Part shown: positions 9,344-18,240 of the stretch, piece after piece
Position numbering within the stretch: the first letter of the stretch is position 1
Layout: every line of letters starts with the position of its first letter
The notes under the pieces: model-generated
Told to the model about the DNA's origin: nothing
Databases searched by the model: none
Seen by the model: the letters and a program-made list of their open reading frames with translations, nothing else
Source of the DNA: Rahnella aceris
GTDB lineage: Bacteria > Pseudomonadota > Gammaproteobacteria > Enterobacterales > Enterobacteriaceae
Direction of reading: 5' to 3'
NCBI RefSeq assembly: GCF_011684115.1
Contig: NZ_JAADJV010000001.1
Span: 1,054,001-1,118,000, forward strand
Length of the DNA: 64,000 bases
Position numbers and translations under genes: made by a program

Positions 9344-10441
9344 ATGAGTAAATTTATCTTCTCTTCGCCAAGAAAATACGTTCAGGGCAGCGGTGTACTG
9401 GATGAGTTAGGGGATTATCTGCCCGACCTGGGGGGAAAATCATTCCTGATTGCTGATGATGTTGTTTGGGGAATTATCGGTGACCGCGTACAGAAATCAT
9501 TGAAAAAAGCGGGCGTAGAATTCCACTACGAGCGCTTTAACGGTGAAGCCTCTGCCAGCGAAATCACCCGTCTGGCAGGTATCGCCCGTGATGCGGGAAC
9601 ACAGGTAGTGGTTGGGCTCGGTGGCGGTAAGACGCTCGACACGGTTAAAGCCATTGCAGATGAACTGAAACAAAACGTAGTGATTGTGCCGACCGTGGCC
9701 TCTACCGATGCGCCGTGCAGTGCGCTGTCGGTTATCTACACCGATGAAGGCGTTTTCGAATCCTACCGTTTCTACAATAAAAACCCGGATCTGGTGCTGG
9801 TGGATACTCATGTTTGCGCACAGGCACCGGTACGCCTGTTCGCCTCCGGTATCGCTGACGGCCTGGCGACCTTTGTTGAAGCGCAGGCGGTATTGCGTTC
9901 CCATTCCCAGTCTATGGTAGGCGGCGACCCGACTATCGCCGGGATGGCCATTGCCGAAGCCTGCGAAAAAACGCTGCTGACTTACGGCTACAGTGCTTAC
10001 ACCGCAGTTGAGCAGAAACTGGTGACGCCAGCGGTTGAAGCCGTGGTGGAAGCCAACACATTGCTGTCCGGTCTGGGCTTTGAAAATGCCGGTCTGGCGG
10101 GGGCGCATGCCATCCATAATGGTTTTACTGCGATCTCTGGTGATATTCACCACCTGACGCACGGTGAAAAAGTGGCATACGGTACATTGACGCAGATGGT
10201 GCTGGAACAACGTCCGGACGAAGAAATCGCGAAATACGTGCGCTTCTACCGCGCCATCAAAATGCCAACCACGCTGAAAGAAATGCATCTGGAAAACGAA
10301 TCTTTCGCCAATCTGGTGAAAGTGGGTGCGCTGGCAGGCGGCGAGGGCGATACGCTGGGCAATCTGAACCACAACCTGTCCGCCGAAGATGTGGCGAATG
10401 CCATTCTGGCGGTGGATGCGTTCAGTAAAACTGTGAAGTAA
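9344..10441 (+). CDS. gldA: Glycerol dehydrogenase (GldA/DhaD family)
   Basis: A 365-residue NAD-dependent iron-containing-type alcohol dehydrogenase that oxidises glycerol to dihydroxyacetone. The nucleotide-binding GLGGGKTLDTVKAIAD is followed by PTVASTDAPCSALSVIYTDEG, diagnostic of GldA. Metal ligands are in place: Asp in SGIADGLATFVEA, His in HAIHNGFT and His in THGEKVAYGTLTQ. An AGAGG ribosome binding site precedes the ATG. The gene stands alone; no dhaK or glp genes are adjacent. Close paralogues act on other small diols or on hydroxyacetone, so substrate is from family only. Confidence 0.85.
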   Translation: MSKFIFSSPRKYVQGSGVLDELGDYLPDLGGKSFLIADDVVWGIIGDRVQKSLKKAGVEFHYERFNGEASASEITRLAGIARDAGTQVVVGLGGGKTLDTVKAIADELKQNVVIVPTVASTDAPCSALSVIYTDEGVFESYRFYNKNPDLVLVDTHVCAQAPVRLFASGIADGLATFVEAQAVLRSHSQSMVGGDPTIAGMAIAEACEKTLLTYGYSAYTAVEQKLVTPAVEAVVEANTLLSGLGFENAGLAGAHAIHNGFTAISGDIHHLTHGEKVAYGTLTQMVLEQRPDEEIAKYVRFYRAIKMPTTLKEMHLENESFANLVKVGALAGGEGDTLGNLNHNLSAEDVANAILAVDAFSKTVK

Positions 10442-10520
10442 TTATCGGCTTGTGCCTTTGGGAAAAGTGAGGCATGCGGGTGGTAAGGCGAATGCACACG
10501 TTAACTCATTCATTTGTCTT

Positions 10521-10612
10521 TAATACCCCAACCCTCCCCTTCGCAGGAGAGGGCGCCGGTCGGGCTATTTCCGGCCTGGCTTTTTGCTACTCCCCCTGCA
10601 AAGGGGGAGTCT
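10521..10612. repeat. REP/BIME-like palindromic repeat, copy 1
   Basis: Two hairpins: CCCTCCCC-TTCGCA-GGAGAGGG at 10532-10553 and ACTCCCCC-TGCAAA-GGGGGAGT at 10589-10610. TAATACCCCAA precedes the first, the reverse complement of a segment in the copies at 18.05 and 33.6 kb. The pair lies between two convergent genes. Confidence 0.75.
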
Positions 10613-10666
10613 GAGAAGAGGTTTTAAGGACCAGAACCGGGGTAAAATACAGGTTGTTCAGGCGCC

Positions 10667-11953
10667 TTAAATCCGCGCCATCACCCAGGGAATCGCCACC
10701 GGCAGTTGTGACAGCAGGTAAAGCACCAGGCCGATAAAGGCACCGACCAGCGTGCCGTTGATGCGGATAAACTGCAAATCCTTACCGATATTCAGTTCTA
10801 TTTGCCGCGACATATCGCGCGCGTCCCAGCCTTTCACTGTGTCGCTGATGTGGCGGGTCAGGAATTCGGCGAATTCCGGCGCGACTTTCTCTGCAATACT
10901 TTCCATCTGCTGATTCAGCGAGAGGCGCAGCTTTTCGTCCTGCGCCAGCGCATTACCCAGCCATTGCCCGGATTCGGTGACTTTGGCGAACACCCGCGAA
11001 TCCTCGCTTTCTAAATCTTCTTTCAGCCAGTTACGCATATCGCCCCACAGCTGCAAAACATACGTATTCAGCTTTTCGTCATCTTTCAGATACTGTTTGA
11101 TCTCTTCAGCTTTCTGCGCGGTCGCCGGGTCATTTTGCAGCTTCCAGATAAAGCTTTGTACCGAGCGATCGAAGCCTTTGCGGAAAGCGTGGGTTTTATC
11201 GTTGCCCATATCGTCGAGCACGGAATTCACGGCATTGGAGACCATATCCGCGCCGTTGCGCCCCAGCCAGCCGGTGGGCAGTAATTTGGCGGTCAGCGGA
11301 TGTTCGCGTTTCATCCAGCCGACAATCTGCGCGGAGATAAACTGCCGCGTGCTGTCTTTTGCCAGCAGGATTTCCAGCTGATCCATCGCCTGATCCAGCA
11401 GTTCCTGATGGCGGCCGTTTTTGGTCAGGCTTTCCAGCAAGGTGGCAATCGACGCCGACAGGTCGATTTTGTCGATCACCCGGTACAGCGCACGGCGGAT
11501 AAGCTGGGCGATGCGCTGATCGTCAGTGACGTCCAGAAAACCGCGGATCATCTTCACGGCATATTTGGCAAACCGTTGTGCGTTGTCGGGCGCGTTCAGC
11601 CAGTCTGTCAGCATCCGCGCCGGGTCATGCTGGCGGATCAGTGTGATAAGTGTGGCGGGCGCGAGGAATTTCTCCTGCACGAACACCGCCAGATTATCGG
11701 CAATCTTGTCTTTGTTTTTAGGGATGATCGCCGTATGCGAGGCGACAAACGGCACCGGCACGCGGCGGAACAGTGCCACGACGGCAAACCAGTCAGCCAT
11801 TGCCCCGACCATCGCGGCCTCGGAAATGGCTTTCAGACCGGACACCCAGAAGTTGGGCGGCAGGAAAAGGGTGATGACAAACAGGGCGGCGGCAACCAGC
11901 AGCAACCCCAGCGCGTTACGTTTACTTCGGCGAAGTTCTTGTTCTTTATCCAT
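10667..11953 (-). CDS. yjiN: DUF445 inner-membrane protein, YjiN-like
   Basis: A 428-residue protein of the DUF445 family. A hydrophobic segment lies near the N-terminus ([19 protein letters not shown]), then the family core [20 protein letters not shown] and [16 protein letters not shown]. The large middle part is helical and soluble, and a final membrane segment ([19 protein letters not shown]) closes the protein. It resembles E. coli YjiN in layout and length. Function is unknown. Its start codon overlaps the end of a degraded LysR gene. Confidence 0.8.
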   Translation of the reverse strand: MDKEQELRRSKRNALGLLLVAAALFVITLFLPPNFWVSGLKAISEAAMVGAMADWFAVVALFRRVPVPFVASHTAIIPKNKDKIADNLAVFVQEKFLAPATLITLIRQHDPARMLTDWLNAPDNAQRFAKYAVKMIRGFLDVTDDQRIAQLIRRALYRVIDKIDLSASIATLLESLTKNGRHQELLDQAMDQLEILLAKDSTRQFISAQIVGWMKREHPLTAKLLPTGWLGRNGADMVSNAVNSVLDDMGNDKTHAFRKGFDRSVQSFIWKLQNDPATAQKAEEIKQYLKDDEKLNTYVLQLWGDMRNWLKEDLESEDSRVFAKVTESGQWLGNALAQDEKLRLSLNQQMESIAEKVAPEFAEFLTRHISDTVKGWDARDMSRQIELNIGKDLQFIRINGTLVGAFIGLVLYLLSQLPVAIPWVMARI

Positions 11954-12470
11954 TACCTCAGTTTAGGAAGCGAGCGGCGGACTGTCAGCTTTTTTCTTGC
12001 GATTGCGCCACTTGCCGTGCAGTGCGCGATAACCGGTTGCCGGAATGCCGCCAGCCCGACACCGGCGCGCACCAGCCCGAGAATAGTGTGAGTCTGGCTG
12101 CAATGTTGCACGTAATGCGGCACGACGTTGGCCTGTGCAAACAGCCCGGCGATACAGTCGTAAAAGTATTTTCCTTCGCTGGCGGAATACATGATGAAAG
12201 GTTGTCCGGCAAAGTCCCGCAGACGGAGGCGTGGTTTGGCGGTCAGCGCGGATGAAGCAGGCAACGCAACGCATAAAGGCTCACGCAGTACGCAATGATA
12301 GGCCAGCGGAAATAACGTCACCGGCTGGCGCACAAAGCCGATATCCAGCGTGCGCGCCGCCAGTGCCTGAAGCTGGGCTGACGACACCATTTCCTTCATT
12401 ACCAGCGTGATTTCCGGCAATTCCTGAGCTGCCAGCGCGATAATCTGCGGGATTTGCCAGTAACTTTGTT
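11953..12470 (-). pseudogene. LysR-type regulator remnant
   Basis: The frame encodes part of a LysR substrate-binding domain (IPQIIALAAQELPEITLVMKEM, quoted in part as ELPEITLVMKEM, then LDIGFVRQP and ILGLVRAGVGLAAF). The whole N-terminal helix-turn-helix (about 90-100 residues) is missing. The C-terminus also ends about 30 residues after LVRAGVGLA, shorter than usual. The LysR homology starts near 12453, next to an MFS remnant on the other strand. It looks like half of a former divergent regulator/transporter pair. Confidence 0.8.
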
Positions 12471-12788
12471 TCCACTGATGCGGCGGTGATTGCGTTGATG
12501 ACACTGGCGTTTTTTGGCAAAGGTTTACCGGCCATCGGCTGGGCAGTGATGTCAGATACCGCGCCGGAGAAAATGATCGGCCTGAGCGGCGGGGTGTTTA
12601 ACTGTCTGGGTAACGTTGCGGGGATTATTACGCCTGTAGTGATCGGTTATATCGTCGCGGCAACCGGCTCCTTTAACCTCGCGCTGTGGTTTGTCGGCGC
12701 ACACGGTTTGCTCGGCATGTTTGGCTATCTGGTGGTCGCCGGTAAGTTCGAGCGCATGGTGATCCGCCAGGATACGCGGGTAAAATGA
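12465..12788 (+). pseudogene. MFS transporter 3' remnant (GudP/GarP-like ACS family)
   Basis: Only about the last 100 residues of a 12-helix anion:cation symporter remain: LAFFGKGLPAIGWAVMSDTAP, then GLSGGVFNCLGNVAGIITP. These match the C-terminus of hexarate/galactonate transporters. A GTG at 12486 opens the frame but homology extends to about 12465. It is divergent from the LysR remnant, both have lost their 5' ends, and they meet within about 15 bp. This is best explained by one deletion across their shared promoter. Confidence 0.82.
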
Positions 12789-12867
12789 GAATTGTTCTTG
12801 ATATGACAATGCGTGTCATTAAACTGCGTGCAGCATCATTTTCCTGCATTCAGAATGAGAAAAATTC

Positions 12868-14529
12868 ATGGAGTTGTTACGTGTTGTCTTTAAGCAATAC
12901 CGCTGGCCGTTTTTAGGGGTGATGGCGCTGAGCCTGCTCAGCGCCGTTCTGGGCATCGGGCTGATCGCGTTTATCAATCTGAAACTGATTGAAACCACCC
13001 AAGGCTCGCTGATGGTTCTTCCGCAATTCCTCGGATTACTTCTGTTGCTGATGGCGGTCACGTTAGGCTCTCAGCTGGCGCTGACCGTGCTCGGTCATCA
13101 CTTCATTTACCGTCTGCGTGGCCAGTTCATTAAACGTATTCTCGATACCGATATCGAACGCATCGAGCAAATCGGTAATGCGCAACTGCTTGCCAGCCTG
13201 GGCAGCGACATCCGTAACATCACACTGGCGTTTGTGCGCCTGCCGGAGCTGGTGCAGGGGATTATCCTGACCCTTGGCTGTGCGGGATATCTGGCCTGGC
13301 TGTCACCGGAAATGCTGCTGGTGACGGTCATCTGGCTGTTGATCACTATTTTCGGCGGTTTCAAACTGGTGTCGCATGTTTACCGTCATCTGGCGAAAGT
13401 GCGTGATGCGGAAGACAAACTGCAAACCGATTATCAGAAAGTGATCGAGGGGCGCAAAGAGCTGGCGCTGAACCGCGAGCGTGCGCGCCATCTGTTTGAT
13501 GATGTATACCGTAAAGATGCCGAAGAATATCGTCACCACATCATCCGCGCCGACACCTTCCACCTGAGCGCCGTGAACTGGTCGAATATCATGATGCTGG
13601 GCGCGATTGGCCTGGTGTTCTTCATGGCGAATACGCTCGGCTGGTCGGATACCGACGTTGCCGCTACTTATTCCCTGACGCTGTTGTTCCTGCGCACGCC
13701 AATGTTACAGGCTGTGGGTGCGCTGCCGACGCTGCTCAGCGCACAGGTGGCTTTTGGCAAACTGAAAGCATTGAAACTGGCGGAATATAACGCAGCCTTT
13801 ACCCCCGCCATTGTCGCGAAAAAGTGGCAAACCCTTGAACTGCGCGACCTGACCTTCAGTTACGCAGGCAAAGAAGAGGGCGCTGGTTTTGGCGTCGGTC
13901 CGCTGAACCTGACGATCACCCGTGGCGAGCTGGTATTTTTGATTGGCGGCAACGGCAGCGGAAAATCGACAATGGCGATGTTGCTGACCGGCCTGTATCA
14001 GCCGCGTTCCGGGCAAATCCTGCTCGACGGCGTGCCGGTCACCGCCGAAAACGCCGAACAATACCGGCAGATTTTCTCGGCGGTGTTCACTGACTTCCAC
14101 CTGTTCGGTCAGCTCATGGGTCCGCAAGGCGAGATGCCGGACCCGCTGCTGGTGGAAGACTGGCTGCAACGCCTGAAAATGAAAGAAAAACTCCAGTTCA
14201 ACGGCAATGAAGTGACCAATCTGCAACTGTCTGCCGGACAGCGTAAACGGGTGGCGCTGTTGCTGGCCGCTGCTGAAGGGCGTGATTTCCTGCTGCTTGA
14301 CGAATGGGCGGCCGATCAGGATCCCCAGTTCCGCCGTACCTTCTACCGCGAGCTGTTGCCACAATTGCGTGATATGGGTAAAACCGTGCTGGCAATCAGC
14401 CATGATGATCACTATTTTGAACACGCCGATCGTCTGCTGGAAATGCGACAGGGCAAATTGCACGAACTGCACGGGCAGGCGCGTATTGACGCCAGCCGCG
14501 ATGCGGTCGCACAGATTGGAAGTCACTAA
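12868..14529 (+). CDS. yojI: Peptide-exporting ABC transporter YojI
   Basis: A 553-residue fused permease/ATPase, very close to E. coli YojI (547 aa), which exports microcin J25. Six membrane segments occupy the first about 300 residues (for example [20 protein letters not shown] and [20 protein letters not shown]). The ATPase domain has Walker [10 protein letters not shown], the ABC signature [14 protein letters not shown], Walker [14 protein letters not shown] and the switch His in AISHDDHYF. The family (cyclic peptide export, SyrD/PvdE type) also includes siderophore-related exporters. The ribosome binding site is weak. The next gene starts 24 bp downstream and is probably cotranscribed. 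Confidence 0.92.
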   Translation: MELLRVVFKQYRWPFLGVMALSLLSAVLGIGLIAFINLKLIETTQGSLMVLPQFLGLLLLLMAVTLGSQLALTVLGHHFIYRLRGQFIKRILDTDIERIEQIGNAQLLASLGSDIRNITLAFVRLPELVQGIILTLGCAGYLAWLSPEMLLVTVIWLLITIFGGFKLVSHVYRHLAKVRDAEDKLQTDYQKVIEGRKELALNRERARHLFDDVYRKDAEEYRHHIIRADTFHLSAVNWSNIMMLGAIGLVFFMANTLGWSDTDVAATYSLTLLFLRTPMLQAVGALPTLLSAQVAFGKLKALKLAEYNAAFTPAIVAKKWQTLELRDLTFSYAGKEEGAGFGVGPLNLTITRGELVFLIGGNGSGKSTMAMLLTGLYQPRSGQILLDGVPVTAENAEQYRQIFSAVFTDFHLFGQLMGPQGEMPDPLLVEDWLQRLKMKEKLQFNGNEVTNLQLSAGQRKRVALLLAAAEGRDFLLLDEWAADQDPQFRRTFYRELLPQLRDMGKTVLAISHDDHYFEHADRLLEMRQGKLHELHGQARIDASRDAVAQIGSH

Positions 14530-14553
14530 ATTGTTTACTGAAGGCAAAGGAAA

Positions 14554-15369
14554 ATGAACTGGAATGAAGTGATGGTGTGGGGCATCAGCGGTGCGGTCAT
14601 TGGCTCGCTGATCGGGGCATTACACAAAAAAGGCAAAATTGGCCGGGTACCTGCGGTGATCTTATTTCTGGTGTTGATCATCGGCGGTAACCTGCTGTGG
14701 GGGGGCGTCATCAAACCGCGTCTTGCCGGTAACAGTGAAGAGCAGAAAATCGATCAGGCGCTGGCCGAATTGCCGCTGTACAACACCATCAGAATGCAGG
14801 AACCGGCACTGTATGCGCAGATCCGCAGCAATATCCTGAATATGAAGAAAGAGGGTAAACCGCAGCAGGAAGCCATTGATACCGTCAAACCAATGGTGTC
14901 ATTGTTACTCTCGCAACGCATCAGCCACGCACCGGACGCCAATGTGAACCAGGCGATGCAGGTAAATCTGGAAGAAATGCAGACGCTGCAGGCACGCAAA
15001 GACGGCAGTTGCTTTAAATTCCTTTATCCGCAGGTCAGCGGCGGCGTGAATACCGCACAGGTGCTGCCGCCGGAACTGTTCCGCAAAGATCTCGACACCA
15101 TGAATGATTTACTGCTGGCGACCGGCAGCGGGCAAACGGTTATGCCTGCCCCTGTGAGCACGGAAAAAGTGGTGCAGATGATGGTGCCGGTGCGTGAAGC
15201 CCTGGCCAGTATGTACGGAGAACAGTTGCAGATGTTTAATGACCTGACCAAACCGGATGTCGATCGCGAAAAAGTATGCGAAATTTCCATCAGCCTGTAC
15301 TCCGGCATTCTGGCGCTTCAGCCTGCGGAGTCTGCGGCTATACTTCGCCAGATGCTCGGTCAGCACTAA
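14554..15369 (+). CDS. Hypothetical membrane-anchored protein downstream of yojI
   Basis: A 271-residue protein with two N-terminal membrane segments (VWGISGAVIGSLIGALH and VPAVILFLVLIIGGNLLWG) and a soluble helical domain of about 220 residues, presumably periplasmic or cytoplasmic. A strong AAAGGAA ribosome binding site lies just before the ATG, 24 bp after yojI. No domain is recognised. Linkage to the exporter suggests a shared process, but that is inference. Confidence 0.7.
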   Translation: MNWNEVMVWGISGAVIGSLIGALHKKGKIGRVPAVILFLVLIIGGNLLWGGVIKPRLAGNSEEQKIDQALAELPLYNTIRMQEPALYAQIRSNILNMKKEGKPQQEAIDTVKPMVSLLLSQRISHAPDANVNQAMQVNLEEMQTLQARKDGSCFKFLYPQVSGGVNTAQVLPPELFRKDLDTMNDLLLATGSGQTVMPAPVSTEKVVQMMVPVREALASMYGEQLQMFNDLTKPDVDREKVCEISISLYSGILALQPAESAAILRQMLGQH

Positions 15370-15490
15370 CCGTCATCCCTCAGGCTGCCTCTGCGTTAGC
15401 TTCGTTCGCAAACCCCGGTCATATACTTATGTATGCTGCCGGGGATTTGCTCAGTCGCTGCCCTGATGCACCCCGAATGATTTAGGGTTA
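15368..15490. repeat. Dispersed intergenic repeat, copy 2
   Basis: About 120 bp starting CCGTCATCCCTCAGGCTGCC and ending GAATGATTTAGGG. It contains an inverted repeat around AACCCCGG...CCGGGGATT. It shares both ends with the copy behind opgD (8489-8612). Confidence 0.6.
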
Positions 15491-15601
15491 TGCACCGCAG
15501 CCTGAGAAGCAGAAAATCCCTACTCCTTTTGGCACGAGAAAGCGTATCCTTAGCCGGATTTTTCAAACAATAATTTCCCGAACTCCCGGAATCATCCTTC
15601 T

Positions 15602-18028
15602 ATGCAAAAAATGTTAAGAGTGCCGTTGTTGCTGGCATTGTTGTCATGTCTGCTGATAACGCCGGTGCTGAGTCAGGCTGACGAAAGTACAGGCCAGCCT
15701 GCCACGGCGGAACAACCGGTTAAAGTGAACGTCACGACCGCGTTACCGGCATTACAAAAGCGTCTGGATCAGCTGAAACAGCAGGTCTCTTCGGCGAAAA
15801 CCGACAAGAAATTTACCGGCCTGACTGATGCTGCGCAGAAACTGGCCGAAGATGCCGACAAGCTGACGGGTGCGCTGACGCCGGATCTGGCGCAGGTGCA
15901 GGCACAGCTCGACGTGCTGGGTCCGGCGCCTGCACCGGGCACGATCACGGAAACGCCGCAAGTGATCAGCCAGCGTAATAAGCTCAACAACAGCAAAACG
16001 CTGCTGACCACGCAAATCGAGCAGACCAAAGCCATCTCCCTTGGCGCGCAAAACCTGTCTTCGCAAATCGCCGGATTACGTCGTGATGCACTGAAAACCC
16101 AGATTGCGCTCAATACCGGCAGCATTCTCGGAGGGAATTTCTGGGCACCGCTTATTACGCCAAACGATGATGATGCGGCGCGTTTTGATGACTTCGGTTC
16201 GCAGGTTAAAGACGCGTGGATGCAGGCGTGGAGCGAGGAATGGCGCATCGGCACCGCAATTTATCTGTTACTGGCGCTGGTGATTGGCCTGGCCGGTCGC
16301 CGCGTGCTGGACAGACCGATGAACTGGATCCTGCCGCGCTGGTTGCCGCAGGGGCGTTTCCGTCGCAGTTTTCTGGCCTGTTTCACTACGCTGAGCACCA
16401 CCCTGACGCTTGGCATCAGTGTTCAGTTGCTCGGGTATATTTTCACCCGTCTGCCGGATACCTCGCCGTGGGTGACGGAATTTGCCGGACAACTGGTTGA
16501 ACTGACCTATTTCTCTGCCGTGATCGCCGGTCTGGGGATTGCATTACTTTCCAATAACCATCCGTCGTGGCGTCTGCCGGGCATTGCCGATCCGCTGGCA
16601 AAAACACTGGCATCATTCCCGGTGCTGCTGGCGGGCTTTATTTTCCTGTTCGGTATCATCGAACAGCTGAATAACCTGGTTGGTGCCAGCGTCTCAGCAA
16701 CGTTATTTGGCAACGGACTGGCGGCGTTACTCGTGGCGCTCAACTGCCTGATCGCGCCAGTGCGTATCAACCGTATGCGTCGCAAGATGAAGGCCGAAGG
16801 GGAACAGACCGAAGCACGTTCCACGCTGGCCGGGCTTATCCATCTGGTGATAAGCCTGACGGCGTTTGTCATCCTGATGGCGCTGCTGATTGGTTATATT
16901 CCGCTGGCGCGTTTTGTGACCTTCGAACTGCTGTGGATCGGGCTGGTAGTCAGTTGCCTGTATCTGCTGATCCACTTTGTCGTGGACCTGTGTGAGAGTC
17001 TGTTTGCGCCGACCACGCACAGCGGCAAAATCCTCAAAAGTACGCTGAGCGTCAATGACCGTCACCTGTCACTGGCTGCCACGTTATTCTCGGCAATCGG
17101 TAAAACCGGACTGCTGCTGATGGCCGCCGTCGCGCTGCTTAACGGTACTTTCGGCACGACGACGCCGCTGGAGTTGCTGGCAAAAATCGTCGATATCTGG
17201 GGCGGTAAAGGTCTCGAAAGCATGAACATCATTCCGGCGCACGCGGTCAACGCGGTGCTGTGTCTGGTGGTCGGCTGGTATATTCTGCGTTCCGCACGCA
17301 GGTGGCTGGATAACGATTTCCTGCCAAAAACCATGATGGATCGCGGTATGCGTGCCTCGCTGGTGACGCTGTTCACCAACGTCGGCTACGTGCTGATCAT
17401 CCTGCTGACGCTGTCTTCGCTTGGCATCGAATGGAACAAACTGGCGTGGATCGTCAGTGCCTTGTCGGTCGGTATCGGTTTTGGTTTGCAGGAGATTGTG
17501 AAGAACTTCATCTCCGGTCTGATCCTGCTGACCGAACGGCCGGTGAAAGTGGGGGATTTGATCAGTATCAGCGGTGTGGAAGGGGATATCCGCCGTATCA
17601 ATGTCCGTGCAACTGAAATTCAGCTAAGCGATAAATCCACCGTGATTGTGCCGAACTCACAATTGATTTCACAGAACGTGCGTAACGCCACCATGGGTAA
17701 CGCGCAGGGCGTGGCGACTATCACGTTGACCTTCCCGCTGGATATCGACCCGGAACAGGTTAAGACATTACTGCTGGAAGCCTACAACTTGCACGAATCC
17801 ATTCTGGAAAACCCACCGGCCTCGGTCAGCTTTAAAGAACTGGGACCGACCGGGATTGTGCTGAGTGTGACAGGTTTTGTGAACAGCCCGCGCATGGTCA
17901 GCGGTACGCGCAGTGATTTGCTTTACGAAATCCTGAAGATGCTGCGGGCCGCGGGGATCAGTCTGAGTCAGACGCAGACGATGATTCTGGAGAAACCGGC
18001 AGAGAGGATCGTTCCGGTTGAGGAGTAA
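15602..18028 (+). CDS. MscS-family mechanosensitive channel with DUF3772 domain
   Basis: An 808-residue inner-membrane protein. A signal peptide (LLLALLSCLLITPVLSQA) is followed by a periplasmic coiled, Gln/Leu/Lys-rich DUF3772-type domain to about residue 200. About ten membrane segments come next. The MscS core near residues 590-720 has the pore helix IVSALSVGIGFGLQEIVKNF, then RPVKVGDLISISGVEGDI and the beta domain TEIQLSDKSTVIVPNSQLIS. It should release solutes on hypo-osmotic shock. It is larger than MscS (286 aa), in the class of MscK/YbiO-type channels, but the periplasmic domain differs from those. It stands alone. Confidence 0.88.
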   Translation: MQKMLRVPLLLALLSCLLITPVLSQADESTGQPATAEQPVKVNVTTALPALQKRLDQLKQQVSSAKTDKKFTGLTDAAQKLAEDADKLTGALTPDLAQVQAQLDVLGPAPAPGTITETPQVISQRNKLNNSKTLLTTQIEQTKAISLGAQNLSSQIAGLRRDALKTQIALNTGSILGGNFWAPLITPNDDDAARFDDFGSQVKDAWMQAWSEEWRIGTAIYLLLALVIGLAGRRVLDRPMNWILPRWLPQGRFRRSFLACFTTLSTTLTLGISVQLLGYIFTRLPDTSPWVTEFAGQLVELTYFSAVIAGLGIALLSNNHPSWRLPGIADPLAKTLASFPVLLAGFIFLFGIIEQLNNLVGASVSATLFGNGLAALLVALNCLIAPVRINRMRRKMKAEGEQTEARSTLAGLIHLVISLTAFVILMALLIGYIPLARFVTFELLWIGLVVSCLYLLIHFVVDLCESLFAPTTHSGKILKSTLSVNDRHLSLAATLFSAIGKTGLLLMAAVALLNGTFGTTTPLELLAKIVDIWGGKGLESMNIIPAHAVNAVLCLVVGWYILRSARRWLDNDFLPKTMMDRGMRASLVTLFTNVGYVLIILLTLSSLGIEWNKLAWIVSALSVGIGFGLQEIVKNFISGLILLTERPVKVGDLISISGVEGDIRRINVRATEIQLSDKSTVIVPNSQLISQNVRNATMGNAQGVATITLTFPLDIDPEQVKTLLLEAYNLHESILENPPASVSFKELGPTGIVLSVTGFVNSPRMVSGTRSDLLYEILKMLRAAGISLSQTQTMILEKPAERIVPVEE

Positions 18029-18051
18029 AATCCAAAGCATGATCCGGTCGA

Positions 18052-18236
18052 CTCCCTCCCCTGCGAAGGGGAGGGTTGGGGTGGGGTATTAAAGAAAAAT
18101 CAATAAGTTGAAGTATACCTTGACAAGATGTTAGCCCTTAAAACCCCCTCCCGACCTCCCCCTTCGCAGGGGGAGGAGCCAGGACAAAACCCTAAGAATG
18201 ATCCGTTCGGCTCCCCGCTGCGAAGAGGAGGGGCTT
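18052..18236. repeat. REP/BIME-like composite repeat, copy 2
   Basis: Hairpins CCCTCCCC-TGCGAA-GGGGAGGG (18054-18075) and CCTCCCCC-TTCGCA-GGGGGAGG (18155-18176) are separated by about 80 bp beginning TTGGGGTGGGGTATTAAA. A third, imperfect hairpin lies near 18210-18235. The element at 33.6 kb has the same layout. Confidence 0.82.
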
Positions 18237-18240
18237 TCCC

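Noticed and set aside
9497..10372. 291-codon minus-strand frame in gldA
   Set aside because: Shadow frame opposite a strongly conserved dehydrogenase.
12785..12803. Fur-like sequence upstream of yojI (GAGAATTGTTCTTGAT)
   Set aside because: Only one half-site resembles Fur; too weak to list.
13705..14547. 280-codon minus-strand frame in yojI
   Set aside because: Shadow of the ABC ATPase domain; His/Gln-rich antisense translation.
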